Counted from the first letter of the stretch, positions 18,901 to 26,139 are shown. The stretch is 64,000 nt of DNA from Actinokineospora sp. NBRC 105648 (GCF_030269645.1 NZ_BSTR01000003.1:124001-188000); one strand, 5' to 3'. Translations and numbers: made by a program. The notes: generated by a model from the sequence alone, not told the origin.

Positions 18901-19558
18901 CGATCCCTCCCGCCGCGGGCACGGCCGAGGTGACCTGGTCATGAACCGTGATCGCCGCGTCAACGGCACCCGTCGCGAGGTCGACCCCGAGGAGCTGGGT
19001 ATCGGCGTCGTCGGGGCCCACATCGAGCGTGAACACCGCCCGAGTGCCCAGCCCACAGCCGGGGGAGAAGTACTTCAGTCCGACCCCACTCGCCAGCGGC
19101 CGAACCACACCGGAACCAAGGTCCACCGAGTAGGCGAACGCCCCATGATCACGAGCCGACTGCTGGTTGACAGCCGACGCGGGCAACACCGCCACCGCGG
19201 CGAACTTCCCATCACCGGACAGACACTGATACCCAGTCCACGACGACTCGTCCCGACCACCCGGGCGCAGCAGCGCCACCTCCTGCCAGGCGAACCCGCT
19301 GCTCTCCCGCCCAACGTCGAGGTGATACCCGGCCTGGTCGCCCCAGCCCTCCAGGGCAAGATCAGCCGACCGCACCGCATCAACACCAAAGTCCGCGGCG
19401 ACAGCCTCGGCCCCCCGCCCCGGCTCCGTCACCGGGGCAGCCGCAACCGGACTGACCGACCCCGCGACGAGCGCCAACACCGTCCCGGCGGCGACTCCCC
19501 ACCGAGCAAACCCCCACCGCGCACCACGTCCAGGCACACCCAAACCACTGCTGACCAC
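12917..19558 (-). CDS. Secreted Rhs/YD-repeat polymorphic toxin with embedded lytic-transglycosylase-like domain
   Basis: 2213 residues from a GTG at 19558, preceded 8 bases earlier by GGAAGG; an upstream GTG at 19618 lacks a ribosome site. A signal peptide (FARWGVAAGTVLALVAG) means Sec export. Domains in order: a repetitive beta-rich segment (about 40-330); a low-complexity linker; a lysozyme/SLT-like domain (about 470-640) with the likely catalytic Glu in AQESNW near 503, GYGLGQVT and AAWAYNSG; a Cys-containing stretch; a galactose-binding or golvesin-like beta domain opening VDDEPARL near 805; DUF6531 from about 1010; many YD repeats; and the Rhs core (RYYEP, DPSGM) ending near 2058. The last 155 residues are the variable tip: a Gly/Ala-rich hydrophobic segment, an acidic EYDGEDDEEDGY stretch and a helical end with RRLWHDAIT. 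The tip shows no recognisable nuclease motif. Confidence 0.9.
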   Translation of the reverse strand: MVSSGLGVPGRGARWGFARWGVAAGTVLALVAGSVSPVAAAPVTEPGRGAEAVAADFGVDAVRSADLALEGWGDQAGYHLDVGRESSGFAWQEVALLRPGGRDESSWTGYQCLSGDGKFAAVAVLPASAVNQQSARDHGAFAYSVDLGSGVVRPLASGVGLKYFSPGCGLGTRAVFTLDVGPDDADTQLLGVDLATGAVDAAITVHDQVTSAVPAAGGIVGVRGNRLVSVSADGRTDALATVTGDAYELRATADGVGFLQTQPGARTADAVHYRAGRTTKLGSGERTRLHLFQGRAGHPVLTGTNSLEAPAVTAAGVVAVTDQALAFGASTASLDGDALAGPDRDGGRSEPAVLATKTNRLLGRPRAQSTKRAATATAAFVATAAATAGVRPGKPEPRGDAAPSTSDKAPSSTTAQTPVCAVSRTSASRQVMQPNPAQVNWAIQMAEQGLLTGSAYTRPAGFANLGLAAFAPNSDFPLIPLSHPAGDSWNTVPRSVYEAIVAQESNWSQASWHSPAGTAGGPLVSDYYGAHGDIRSIDYAHSDCGYGLGQVTTGMHVGDHVYSVNGQTKIAVDYQENIAAGLQILESTWNQLYAAGVTANGGNPRYLENWYFAAWAYNSGIQPNAANGNTTGCTPGPTCVGPHGTWGLGWTNNPANLDYPPSRAPYLKNTYADAAHPASWPYQERVLGWMASPLLRYGSRAYATPDYHGGQTWVQPAPFTSFCTTDNQCDPNATNPTVPGASHCMLNDFQCWWHLPVTWIPTCATTCATSSYAVTTGSTEPANPSQNPPTCTLDTSKVPANSIIVDDEPARLNLQGCGAANWTSNGTFSYAYGTSPAGDPVGAIDTHQLGTGLGGHVLFTHTEDGTEPALINTGTWTPNLPSLQYYKVKLHIPGLGAQATNVVYTINPGGGVSPWRIRVNQAWNSEQWVTIGTFAMTNGGNVVLTNNGSSVDNGGFGNSDFDVAFDAIAFVPQGGTPGQPIGGPPGIQDAPKGSNPAFVNCGCVKRTAGDPVDTVTGYFGDTFTDLSTPGRGVPLNFVRSYAEGIADPVGPNGSLAADGPFGWGWTHSYNLSTKTDPGTGNVTVRQEDGSTVAFVNNSGTYTTAAPRFDATLVKNGANYTYTRRGRTILTFDVATGRLTAESDLAGSKATPPYKTSLAYDGAGHLTTITDPAGRAYTLTWTGGHITALADQTGRVVTYGYDAENNLTEVYGVGTTRTPVLKDDDHARYTYVPGKHLMASMRTPANFAGPASAVTSMTYDTAERVTAQTDANGHTTGFAYGPGGGLVAGQTLVTDPAGHKDLHTYQNGLLVSETKGYGTPAAGTASYTYDPVTLGVTTQTDADGHVQTFTYDDHGNRTSASNALGFTTNYVYDDAGNLIEGIDPNGVATVNGYDQAGHVPAASAGQFALTSTTVTKANNVVESSTGNFGSAPTRTVNYYYDDAAHPADRNRVVNALGKTTTTVFDAFGDVTSVTDPLGDKTQYGYDTGRGWVTSTVDANNRTTTSTHDAHGRTTGTTDALNHTNTTGYDADGGQISATDANNRTITVAHDPVGQVVTVTQADSTTQVTHYNADGTITDTVDGLGAVTHYGYDAQGRRSSRTDPDGKVSSITYDPAGRVLTSTDAANRVITYAYDAAGEITSQSYSDGVTPTSVFGYDPAGHRVKMTDGTGTSTWTYDTFGEPTAAKQGSGAVVSYTYDGNGNQTSLTYPGQTVAVTRTFDDAGKLKTVTDPANKTTTFGYTKTNHVLTTAYPNGTTVTNAFDNTDAMTATTAVTGATTVLSATYGRDPVGQVSTQTVGGAPAQASTYTPREQLATAGSTAFTYDAADNPTKIGAATQAFDPAGRLCWRLPTGTVASPTCGTVPPGAAAYVFDAVGNRTKAGTTTTYGYDQAKRLTSYAGAGGSATYAYNGDGLRMSKTVGATTTNFVWGTGTTPELLSDGTTNYLYGPDGTPIEQIGPGGSAWFVHDQLGSTIGLLGATGTVGATYTYTAYGVATATGTLSTPLRFAGEYTDAESGLVYLRARYYEPTTAQFLTVDPLVDRTRAPYSYAGDNPLNHTDPSGMSFWSDLGAGLMVVGAVLAVGACFASVACGAIALTTAGTIAVTSAVVGVAAVGAVGGLAVAGGMMVAVEGLGSLEDMGWEYDGEDDEEDGYNSPESQQEQARQMDRARGEVERRLGRALSGAERRLWHDAITKQGLGYAGILAEGMHLFCGGG

Positions 19559-20168
19559 GTCGACGACCTTCCACCCCAGTGTGAACCCGCGAACGGGCTC
19601 CAAAAGTCGAGAATTCACGATCGGATCAACACTAAGAGCGCCCAGCGGACATCAGCAATAGGCCAAATGGTGACCCTGCTGGCCACATACCACACAGGTG
19701 GGAATACACCAGCCATTAAAACGCAGCCCAATAGCGGCTAATGTCCGAATCGCACCCTTTGTGTGAGACACGCCGTTCCGTCCGACGCCCTCGCTACCTG
19801 CGAGAAGCCTGGTAGGTACCAACTCCGCCGCTCCGGACGGCACCCACCAACCCCCGCTAGCAACGCCAATTCTTTGGCGGTCGCAGTCGAGTTCGACACA
19901 CGTACGGCGTGCGATACAACCTACGATCTCTCGATCGGTACACTGCACGGGTGCTACGTCTACACGTTGACGAACGCCGAGCGCTACTCGAGCTTTAGGG
20001 AGAAGCCGGCTGTAGTGATCCGCGATATCGCGGACGGGCGAATGTACAACAATGGAAACAAGCAACCGTCCGGCACCGGATGTCCCACCTCCACACAACG
20101 CATGACTCGTCGCCCTCCGACCCCTGTTTGATTCGGCCTGCCGCACCATCCTGACTCGTGCAGCGCTT
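19559..20168. other. Intergenic region upstream of the Rhs gene
   Basis: About 610 bases without a supported gene. It contains the Rhs promoter region and the 3' end of the HAD-like gene. GC drops locally around 19640-19760, which is typical of a regulatory region. I see no clear RNA gene, hairpin or transposon remnant. Confidence 0.5.
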
Positions 20169-20729
20169 TCAGATCGGACCGTGCGACGGCGGAGTCCTCT
20201 GCAGCCAGTCGGTGAGAGTGGTGTAGTCGGTGTCTGTGAGTCCCTGGCGGGGATCGACACGGTGCAGCAGGGCATGGCCTCGGTGGTGCGCGGAGACCCA
20301 GGCTCGGTCTGCGTCGGTGATCTCGTCGTCGACCCAGGCGAACGAGCGACCTGCCGCCCAGTCGACGAGGGCGCGGGTCTTCCAGTGCAGCCCGGCGCGC
20401 TCGTCCTGCTGATCGAGGTCGGACGGCTCCGGCCAGGCCACCACCGCCAACGGCGGCAGCCCGATCCGGGGTGCGATGCACTCGTTCGCGTCGGCCGTCC
20501 ATGTCGTGGCCCAGACCAGATCGCACGGGAGCGCCGCCAACCGAGGTCCGTGCTTGGGATTGATCCGAGGCAGAAGCGGGTTCGAACCGGCCTCCGGTGG
20601 TTCGAGATCCGTCTGGTAGGTCGGATACTGCTGCGGTGCCGCGCCGAAGGGAATGAGTGGCCCGTCGACATCGAGGAAGAGCAGCGGGCGCTGTCCAGAA
20701 CCGGTCACGGCCGCACGATAGCCGTTCAT
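20169..20729 (-). CDS. HAD-like hydrolase domain protein
   Basis: 186 residues. HAD motif I is LLFLDVDGPL near residue 18 (nucleophile Asp plus acid/base Asp). Motif II-like Thr is in ATTWTADANE, and the acidic motif IV is FAWVDDEITDAD. The cap is minimal. Such proteins are phosphatases or phosphomonoester hydrolases of unknown substrate; closely similar actinobacterial sequences are annotated only as HAD family. The ATG lies at 20729; the gene stands alone on the minus strand. It is soluble with no signal peptide. Confidence 0.85.
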   Translation of the reverse strand: MNGYRAAVTGSGQRPLLFLDVDGPLIPFGAAPQQYPTYQTDLEPPEAGSNPLLPRINPKHGPRLAALPCDLVWATTWTADANECIAPRIGLPPLAVVAWPEPSDLDQQDERAGLHWKTRALVDWAAGRSFAWVDDEITDADRAWVSAHHRGHALLHRVDPRQGLTDTDYTTLTDWLQRTPPSHGPI

Positions 20730-20905
20730 CCGGACGGGTCGACTCGACTAGGCGATCTCACAGCGACAGCGGTAGCCGCCGAAGGACTCCCTAGTAGTTC
20801 AGCCCGATCGAGGCTCAGAGGTCGGGCGTACCGAGGTGGGATGGTTGCGAGCACGGCACGGGTCGCTGCGGCCAGGGTGGTCTCGATCGCGGCGACCTTG
20901 CCCAG

Positions 20906-20947
20906 CCGGCCTGAGCTCAGCCGCAGCCGGCCTGAGCTCAGCCGCAG
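20906..20947. repeat. 21-bp perfect tandem duplication at the end of the M4-like gene
   Basis: The unit starting CCGGCCTGAGCTCAGC occurs twice head to tail (20906-20926 and 20927-20947). Each unit contains the palindrome CTGAGCTCAG. The first bases of the second copy hold the M4-like gene's stop codon (20938-20940), so the repeat spans its 3' end. It may be a slippage product, or two weak hairpins acting in termination. Confidence 0.9.
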
Positions 20948-21996
20948 GCGGCAGTCGGTTCGCCGGGCTGGGCGGTGACGTTCACAGCATTCCAGGCAGC
21001 CTTGACCGCCTTGTAGTCCGTGCAGTTTCCCGGAGTCAGTGCGAGCGCGGCCTGGAGCGTGGCGACGCGGTACTTCTGGTAGGTCATGCCGGAAACCTTC
21101 CGCTGCATGCCGCTGTACAGGATCTTGATTGCCTTCGGCACGCCGATCCCGGTGACCGCGGTACCGTCGCAGGTCGGGCTGGGCGGCAGCCCGTTGGTCG
21201 GGCTGGACCCCGCGGCGAGCAGCGCGAACCAGTGGTCGCCCACGCCTGCCGCCGCGTACGGCTCAGCGGTGGGGATGTCGTTGGTGTAGCAGTTCCTGCC
21301 GTACGACGCGGCGGGGTTGGACATGTCGCGCACGGTGGAATACGGCCGCTCACCGATGAGCAGGTCCGGGACATCGCCCGCGGTCTGGGCGGCGTGCCAC
21401 TCGTTGGCCGCGCCGAACGCGTCGGCGATGAACTCCCCGGTGCCGTTGCCCGATCGGCCACCGGGGGTGGTCTGGTCGATGAGTTTGCCGTACTCGCGCC
21501 CGACCAGGTCGAGCGAGCCCACCCACGCCCCGGCGTTGTTGTAACCGACCGAGATGCGACCGGAAACGGTCGTGATACCCGGCCGAGGCTCACCGACGCG
21601 CAGGCCAAGACCCGGTCTGCCGCTTCCGTCGGCACCGTTGCGGCCCAACCACCCAACGCTCATGCGCTGGAAGGTCTGCGCCGCGTAGAGGGCATCGACG
21701 CAGCCGGTCTCGCGGTCGGTCGGGTCGCCACTACCCCACACGTCGTCGGGACCAGCGAACACCCTGCCACTGACCGCGTCCACGCAGTCCAGGCCCGGCC
21801 AGCGCGGGTCGCGCAGCAGATAGGTCGTCCCGGAGAGCGTCGTGTCCAGCGAAACCGGGTTCTGGTTCCACGCCCCGGTACCGGAGCCCGCCACCCGCGC
21901 CGCAGCGGGCGACACCGCGCACAACGCCAGGGCAACACCCAACACGAGGCCGCGAGTCGCCTGCCTACCCAGGACTTTCCCCCACGAGGACCGCAT
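20938..21996 (-). CDS. Secreted M4 (thermolysin-like) peptidase homologue lacking the zinc motif
   Basis: 352 residues from the ATG at 21996, which opens a signal peptide (GLVLGVALALCAVSPAAA). The C-terminal half follows the M4 fold: TGEFIADAFG aligns with the NEAMSDIFG region, RDMSNP and YTNDIPT with the RSMSDP region, and the helical end KYRVATLQAALAL...YKAVKAAWNAV with the thermolysin C-domain. The canonical HExxH is replaced by REYGK near residue 168, and the usual catalytic His is not found in GVGDHWFALLA. The zinc site therefore appears lost and the protein is predicted to be an inactive pseudo-peptidase or binding protein. The M4 propeptide is also absent. Assignment rests on motif recall, not a search. 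Confidence 0.75.
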   Translation of the reverse strand: MRSSWGKVLGRQATRGLVLGVALALCAVSPAAARVAGSGTGAWNQNPVSLDTTLSGTTYLLRDPRWPGLDCVDAVSGRVFAGPDDVWGSGDPTDRETGCVDALYAAQTFQRMSVGWLGRNGADGSGRPGLGLRVGEPRPGITTVSGRISVGYNNAGAWVGSLDLVGREYGKLIDQTTPGGRSGNGTGEFIADAFGAANEWHAAQTAGDVPDLLIGERPYSTVRDMSNPAASYGRNCYTNDIPTAEPYAAAGVGDHWFALLAAGSSPTNGLPPSPTCDGTAVTGIGVPKAIKILYSGMQRKVSGMTYQKYRVATLQAALALTPGNCTDYKAVKAAWNAVNVTAQPGEPTAACG

Positions 21997-22081
21997 ACCC
22001 ACAGGATCGACAGTGGTCTGGACCAACGCAAGAGATTCCAGCCGTGAACAGATAACCAGTGCTGCCCGATGCAGTGGTCGC

Positions 22082-22166
22082 GATGATCGACTCACCCGGC
22101 GCCACGCTCTAGGACGCCAAGCCCAGCAGGGCTCAGCCAGCTGTACCGGGAACTGGACCTGACCAT
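22082..22166 (+). pseudogene. Remnant of a large serine recombinase 3' end
   Basis: About 85 bases match the 3' region of the intact recombinase at 42959-44716 (its bases about 44543-44640), including GACGCCAAGCC and CTGTACCGGGAACTGGACCTGA, with a small deletion and point changes. It carries no start, no catalytic region and a disrupted frame. It marks an older integration or rearrangement product at the left end of the accretion zone. The rest of 21997-22308 holds nothing else I can support apart from the upstream region of the next gene. Confidence 0.75.
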
Positions 22167-22308
22167 CCGTGCAACATGTCAGCGGACCCCGTGATCGGCC
22201 CCCATTCGGGTGATCACCAACGCCGGCTTCCCGTCGCCGGTCGATGGCTATGATCTTCGTGCAGCGAAGTCGACTACCATGCGCGGATGATCTGGGGGAG
22301 GAGCTTCC

Positions 22309-23097
22309 ATGCAGAGGCTGGTTTTCTACCTGGTTCTCATACTGGCCGCACTCATTGCTGTCCCCTTCGTCAGAAATGCGATCCTGGTCGGCTTGATAGG
22401 CGGGATCGCCACTGGGTTCGCCGTTCCATTCGTGGACACAGTGTGGAACAACCTCACAAACCTGCGCCTCCTCTACGTGTCTATCCGGCACAGAAATGCA
22501 CTGATCCGAGTATCCTTCTCATACCTCTTCCGCATTGAGGACGAAGGAAAGTTCCTCCTTGTTCGCGGTCGTCGACTCGACCAGTTTCAGCCAGTAGGCG
22601 GAGTGTACAAGGCGAACGCCTCGGCGAGCGGCCGATTTCGAGATTGGGGGGTGCAAAGTGATGACCTGATCCCAATCGACACGGTGAGCGGAAAAGATAT
22701 CCGGCTGCGGGTGCCCGGGCGGCACTTGTATGCTTTCTTTCGATGGTTTGAAAGCGGAAAGGATCGAGAGACATCACCGTGGCGCGAGTTCTACGAAGAA
22801 CTCATTGCGACGGAGGTCCTGCCAAGCCGCGAGTTTCCCTACTTGTACCACAATTTCGTGCGTCGAGAAGTGCGGCCACTCCGCTACAGTGACCACGCCC
22901 AGTCGCTCGAATTGTTGGTGGCCGACGTATACGAGCTCAAGCCAACGGACGCACAATTGACTGTGCTGCGTGAAACCAAGAATGGCGACTCGCCGGATTT
23001 TCGATGGTCAACGCCAGATGAAATAAAGCGGCGAGGCGCCACGCCTGGCCAGAATCAGACAATTCAGATCTCCGAAACCGCTGACTGGACGCTGTGA
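22309..23097 (+). CDS. Membrane-anchored SMODS-associated NUDIX-like protein (S-NUDIX)
   Basis: 262 residues. The ATG at 22309 follows GGGGGAGGAG. Two hydrophobic helices occupy about residues 4-24 and 25-45, so the protein is membrane-bound with the rest in the cytosol. The soluble part matches my memory of the SMODS-associated NUDIX family: FLLVRGRRLDQFQPVGGVYK near residues 83-102 and a partial Nudix box WREFYEEL near residue 160, matching REUxEE but without the usual Gly at its end. Such domains are linked to cyclic-nucleotide antiphage signalling (CBASS-like). No CD-NTase or SAVED gene lies nearby, so this is an orphan. Codon use is less GC-rich than in neighbouring host genes, which fits transfer. 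Confidence 0.75.
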   Translation: MQRLVFYLVLILAALIAVPFVRNAILVGLIGGIATGFAVPFVDTVWNNLTNLRLLYVSIRHRNALIRVSFSYLFRIEDEGKFLLVRGRRLDQFQPVGGVYKANASASGRFRDWGVQSDDLIPIDTVSGKDIRLRVPGRHLYAFFRWFESGKDRETSPWREFYEELIATEVLPSREFPYLYHNFVRREVRPLRYSDHAQSLELLVADVYELKPTDAQLTVLRETKNGDSPDFRWSTPDEIKRRGATPGQNQTIQISETADWTL

Positions 23098-23118
23098 AGG
23101 ACGCTGCAAGGGGCGCGG

Positions 23119-24045
23119 TCAGGTCAGTGTGCTGTCCCGTTCCCTGGGGGTCGGATTGGCCAATGCGTTCCGCGCGAGGTCGCGCAGCCAGACGTGCGCG
23201 CGGTCGGTGTCGTAACGTCGGTGCCACGACAGGTACACCCGAGCCTGCGGCAGTTCGAGGGGAAGCGGGAGCAGGGCCAGACCGAGGTCCGCGGCCGCTG
23301 AACGCGCAGTGGATTCCGGTGCTGTGACAAGGAAGTCCGCGCTGCGCGCGATCGTGAACGCGGCTGCTTCGGTGGGAACGGCCGCGACCACGCGCCGGGC
23401 GAGGCCGAGCTGCGCGAGAGCGTCGTCGATGACGTTGGCGAGTCGTCCGCGCCGCGAGACGGTGATGTGTTCGGCGGCGGCGTACTGCGCGGTGGTGATG
23501 GCCTCGACGCGGGTGAGCGGGTGCCCTTGCCGCACAACGATCACGTGCTTGGTCTCGGCCACCTTCTCGGCGCGGATGTCGGGTGCGTCCTGGTGACCCG
23601 CGTTCGCCTCGAGGTCGACCTCGCCCCGGCGCAACTGCGGGGTGTCGACGCTCGACTCCGCGATGAAGCGCAACTGCACACCCGGTGCCTGCTCGCGCAC
23701 GGCGGCCACCAGCGCGGGGCCCGCGAGGGCGACGAGTGAATCGTGCCAGAGAAGCGCGAAGGTGCGGTCGAGGGTCATGAGGTCGAGCTCACGGCTCGGC
23801 GCCAGCACGCACTTGACCTGGTGGAGCAGTTCGTGCACCTGCTCCCTCACGGCGATCGCGTACGGCGTCGGGGTCATCGTGCGCCCGGTGCGCACCAAGA
23901 TCTGATCGCCTGTCGTGCGCCGGATCCTGCCGAGGCTGCGGCTCATCGCGGGGGCGGTGACGTGCAGGTGTTCGGCCGCTCCGGCCACGCTGCCCTCCTC
24001 GAGGAGGGCGTCGAGCGCGGAGAGCAGGTTCAGATCCAATTGCAT
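23119..24045 (-). CDS. LysR-family transcriptional regulator
   Basis: 308 residues from ATG 24045. The N-terminal winged HTH spans about residues 3-60 (LDLNLLSALDALLEEGSVAGAAEHLHVTAPAMSRSLGRIR), followed by a LysR substrate-binding domain. It is divergent from the IMPase-like gene at 24173, so it very likely controls that gene and itself from the 127-bp shared region. That region contains TAACTCTACCGG and GTTGTAGTTAACG, which could supply a T-N11-A site. The effector ligand cannot be inferred. Confidence 0.93.
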   Translation of the reverse strand: MQLDLNLLSALDALLEEGSVAGAAEHLHVTAPAMSRSLGRIRRTTGDQILVRTGRTMTPTPYAIAVREQVHELLHQVKCVLAPSRELDLMTLDRTFALLWHDSLVALAGPALVAAVREQAPGVQLRFIAESSVDTPQLRRGEVDLEANAGHQDAPDIRAEKVAETKHVIVVRQGHPLTRVEAITTAQYAAAEHITVSRRGRLANVIDDALAQLGLARRVVAAVPTEAAAFTIARSADFLVTAPESTARSAAADLGLALLPLPLELPQARVYLSWHRRYDTDRAHVWLRDLARNALANPTPRERDSTLT

Positions 24046-24172
24046 GCCAGTAACTCTACCGGTGCCTGACATGCAGTTGTAGTTAACGATGGGTGGGCAT
24101 ACCGTCGAGATGCGGGCGCAGCGTGGAACCCACGACGTCGCCCGATTCCCCTGCCCAGACGGGAGTATCACC

Positions 24173-24991
24173 ATGCAAGGAACGACTCGCACGGACGATG
24201 TCGCTACCTCCGACGCTGATTTGCTCGCACAGACGGCGATCGCCGTCCGCGCTGCCGGATCGGTGCTGGTCGAGCGCTTCGGCGAGGTCGCGCATTACCA
24301 GACCCGCGAGCAGTTGACGCACGCGCTCGCCGCCAACGACGACGCGGCCCTCACCGTCCTGCGACCCCACCTGGAGAGCCTGCGTCCGGACGCCCGCTGG
24401 GTGGACGACGAACTCGCGGGCGGCGCCCTGCCGTCGGGCGAGTGGTGGGTCGTGGATCCGGCTGAGGGCAACATCAACCACTTGCACGGCCTGCCGGACT
24501 GGGCCGTCACCGCCACCCTCGTCCGCGAGAACCAGCCGGTGCTGACCGCGGTCCATGTGCCGTTGACCGGCGAGACCTACACCGCCCTCGCCGGCGCCGG
24601 AGCCCACCTCGACGGTCAACCGCTGCGGGTGTCAGGCACCGCGAGCCTGGGTCTCGGCCTGGTCGCCACGAGCCAGGCCAGGCCGGACGAGGACGAGAGG
24701 GTCGTGCGGCGAATCGGTACCTCGATCACCGCCATGCTGCACGACGCGCTCGTGGTGCGTACCTCCGTGCCCGCGACCCTGCACCTGGTGAACGTGGCCG
24801 CAGGCCGGATCGAGGCCTTCTGGCAGTTCGCAGGCGCCCGAGCGGATCTGCTCCCCGGGGCGCTGCTGGTCGCCGAGGCCGGCGGACGGGTCTCCGACAC
24901 CGCAGGCCGCCCTTGGACCCCCGCGAGCGAGAGCTTCCTGGCCGCCGCACCCAGTGTGCACGCCGAAGCCGTCGCCACGCTTACCCGCTGA
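24173..24991 (+). CDS. Inositol monophosphatase-family protein
   Basis: 272 residues from ATG 24173 with GGGAG seven bases upstream; upstream in-frame starts lack support. The IMPase metal motif appears as WWVVDPAEGNINHLHG near residue 100, in place of WxVDPxDGTxNF: the second Asp is Glu and the Thr is Asn. The second motif, RADLLPGALLVAEAGG, keeps its Asp. The enzyme would dephosphorylate inositol phosphate, PAP or a sugar phosphate, but the altered first motif makes activity uncertain. It is divergent from LysR and 32 bases upstream of a frameshifted NAD(P)-binding gene, so it is the first gene of a LysR-controlled unit. Confidence 0.85.
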   Translation: MQGTTRTDDVATSDADLLAQTAIAVRAAGSVLVERFGEVAHYQTREQLTHALAANDDAALTVLRPHLESLRPDARWVDDELAGGALPSGEWWVVDPAEGNINHLHGLPDWAVTATLVRENQPVLTAVHVPLTGETYTALAGAGAHLDGQPLRVSGTASLGLGLVATSQARPDEDERVVRRIGTSITAMLHDALVVRTSVPATLHLVNVAAGRIEAFWQFAGARADLLPGALLVAEAGGRVSDTAGRPWTPASESFLAAAPSVHAEAVATLTR

Positions 24992-25023
24992 CCATCCACG
25001 AGCACAACAAGGACGACAACACC

Positions 25024-25618
25024 ATGACCACGATCGCCGTTCTTGGAAACGGCCGCGTCGGCGGCAACCTGGCCAGCGCTCTCACCAAGACAGGCCACGA
25101 GGTGACCGCGGCGGACCGTTCCCCTGGCTCTGCCGTCGACGCCGCGGGCAGGGCGCAGATCGTCATCAACGCCACCCCTGGCGCGAGCTCGCTCGAACGG
25201 CTCACTGCGCTGCGAACAGTTGCACGGCAAGATCCTCGTGGACGTCTCCAACGCCACCACCGACGGAGCCGACGGACTGCCCGCCGACCTGATCTACCCC
25301 GGCTCAAGCCTCGCGGAGCACCTCCAGGAAGCGCTCCCCGACACTCACGTCGTCAAGACGCTCAACACGATGCTGTACCCGGTGATGACCGCGCCCGCCA
25401 CACTTGCCCAGGCGCCCACGGTCTTCCTGTCTGGCCAGGACCCGCAAGCCAAACAGGTCACAGCGGGATTGCTCGCGGACCTGGGCTGGCTTCAGGAGTG
25501 GATCATCGACCTCGGTGGGATCGAGACCGCGCGAGCCACCGAGGCCGCGATCCTGTTCGTACCGCACGTGATCCGCGCCAACGGGTTCGCGCCCTTCGCC
25601 ATCTCGATCGCGCGCTGA
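25024..25618 (+). pseudogene. NAD(P)-binding (F420-NADP reductase-like) gene with a single-base frameshift
   Basis: The ATG at 25024 opens a Rossmann fold, MTTIAVLGNGRVGGNLA, that stays in frame to about base 25215. The protein then continues one base out of register as HGKILVDVSNATTDG and so on to the stop at 25618. Removing one A in CGAACAG near 25216 restores a continuous 197-residue protein, so this is either a genuine one-base insertion or a sequencing error. The intact product would resemble NADPH-dependent F420 reductase-like or NAD(P)-binding redox proteins. It lies 32 bases after the IMPase-like gene and was probably co-transcribed with it. Confidence 0.8.
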
Positions 25619-25689
25619 CGGCGTCCCAACTTACGCGAACGGACGTCTCGATCCGTGCTGGTGACTTTAAGGATTCGGTCCAGCCGAGA

Positions 25690-25903
25690 GGACGGCGGCG
25701 CAAGCCGAGATCGACGACACCCCGGCAAGTGCCGCGTTGGACCTGTGGAGATGATCGACTCAGTCAGCGCCACCCTCAAGGACGCCAAGCCGGAAGGGCT
25801 GAACCGGTTGTACCGCGACCTGGACCGGAGGATGGTCTATACCCCAGAAGAGCAGGCCATCGACGTAACGGCCTGCCCCCGTGTGGCTAGTGCGTGTGTC
25901 CGA
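25690..25903 (+). pseudogene. Remnant of a second serine-recombinase 3' end
   Basis: This stretch translates to ATLKDAKPEGLNRLYRDLD, MVYTPEEQAIDVTACPRV and ASACVR, nearly identical to the last 60 residues of the intact recombinase at 42959-44716. Only the C-terminus survives. It ends inside an attP-like palindrome (25881-25929). The rest of the gene-free stretch 25619-26139 holds nothing else supported. Confidence 0.85.
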
Positions 25904-25929
25904 CGAGCGACTTGCGCACTAGCCCACAC
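25881..25929. other. Relic attP-like site: inverted-repeat arms around a degenerate core
   Basis: The arms GTGTGGCTAGTGCG (25881-25894) and CGCACTAGCCCACAC (25915-25929) are inverted repeats apart from one extra base. Between them lies a core related to the tRNA-derived repeat (GTGTCCGACGAGCGA against GTGTCCGAGGGGGGA, 12 of 15 identical). The same arm-core-arm spacing is obtained by joining the two ends of the element at 29443-44711, so this looks like an unrecombined or relic attachment site. Confidence 0.65.
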
Positions 25930-26139
25930 GCCTGTGGCTGTCTTGAGCCTTCCCGAAGCGGCAGCGCTAGTCAGCAGTAGGCCAGCGCGCTGCCAACTTC
26001 CGTCGCCGCGCCCCTCACATCGACCAGGCGTGGGCATCAAGTGCCCGTGCACGGTTGATCCGTGGTCTTCTATGTCCGCCAACGTCTGAGTGGGTCGACG
26101 ACGCGAAGCGCGGGCACCTGTGGGCACTACGATGCCGCC

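Noticed and set aside
14327..19741. 1804-codon open frame on the plus strand opposite the Rhs gene
   Set aside because: A GC-rich antisense shadow: the minus frame has clear Rhs domains and the plus translation is a Val/Gly/Arg-rich string without domains.
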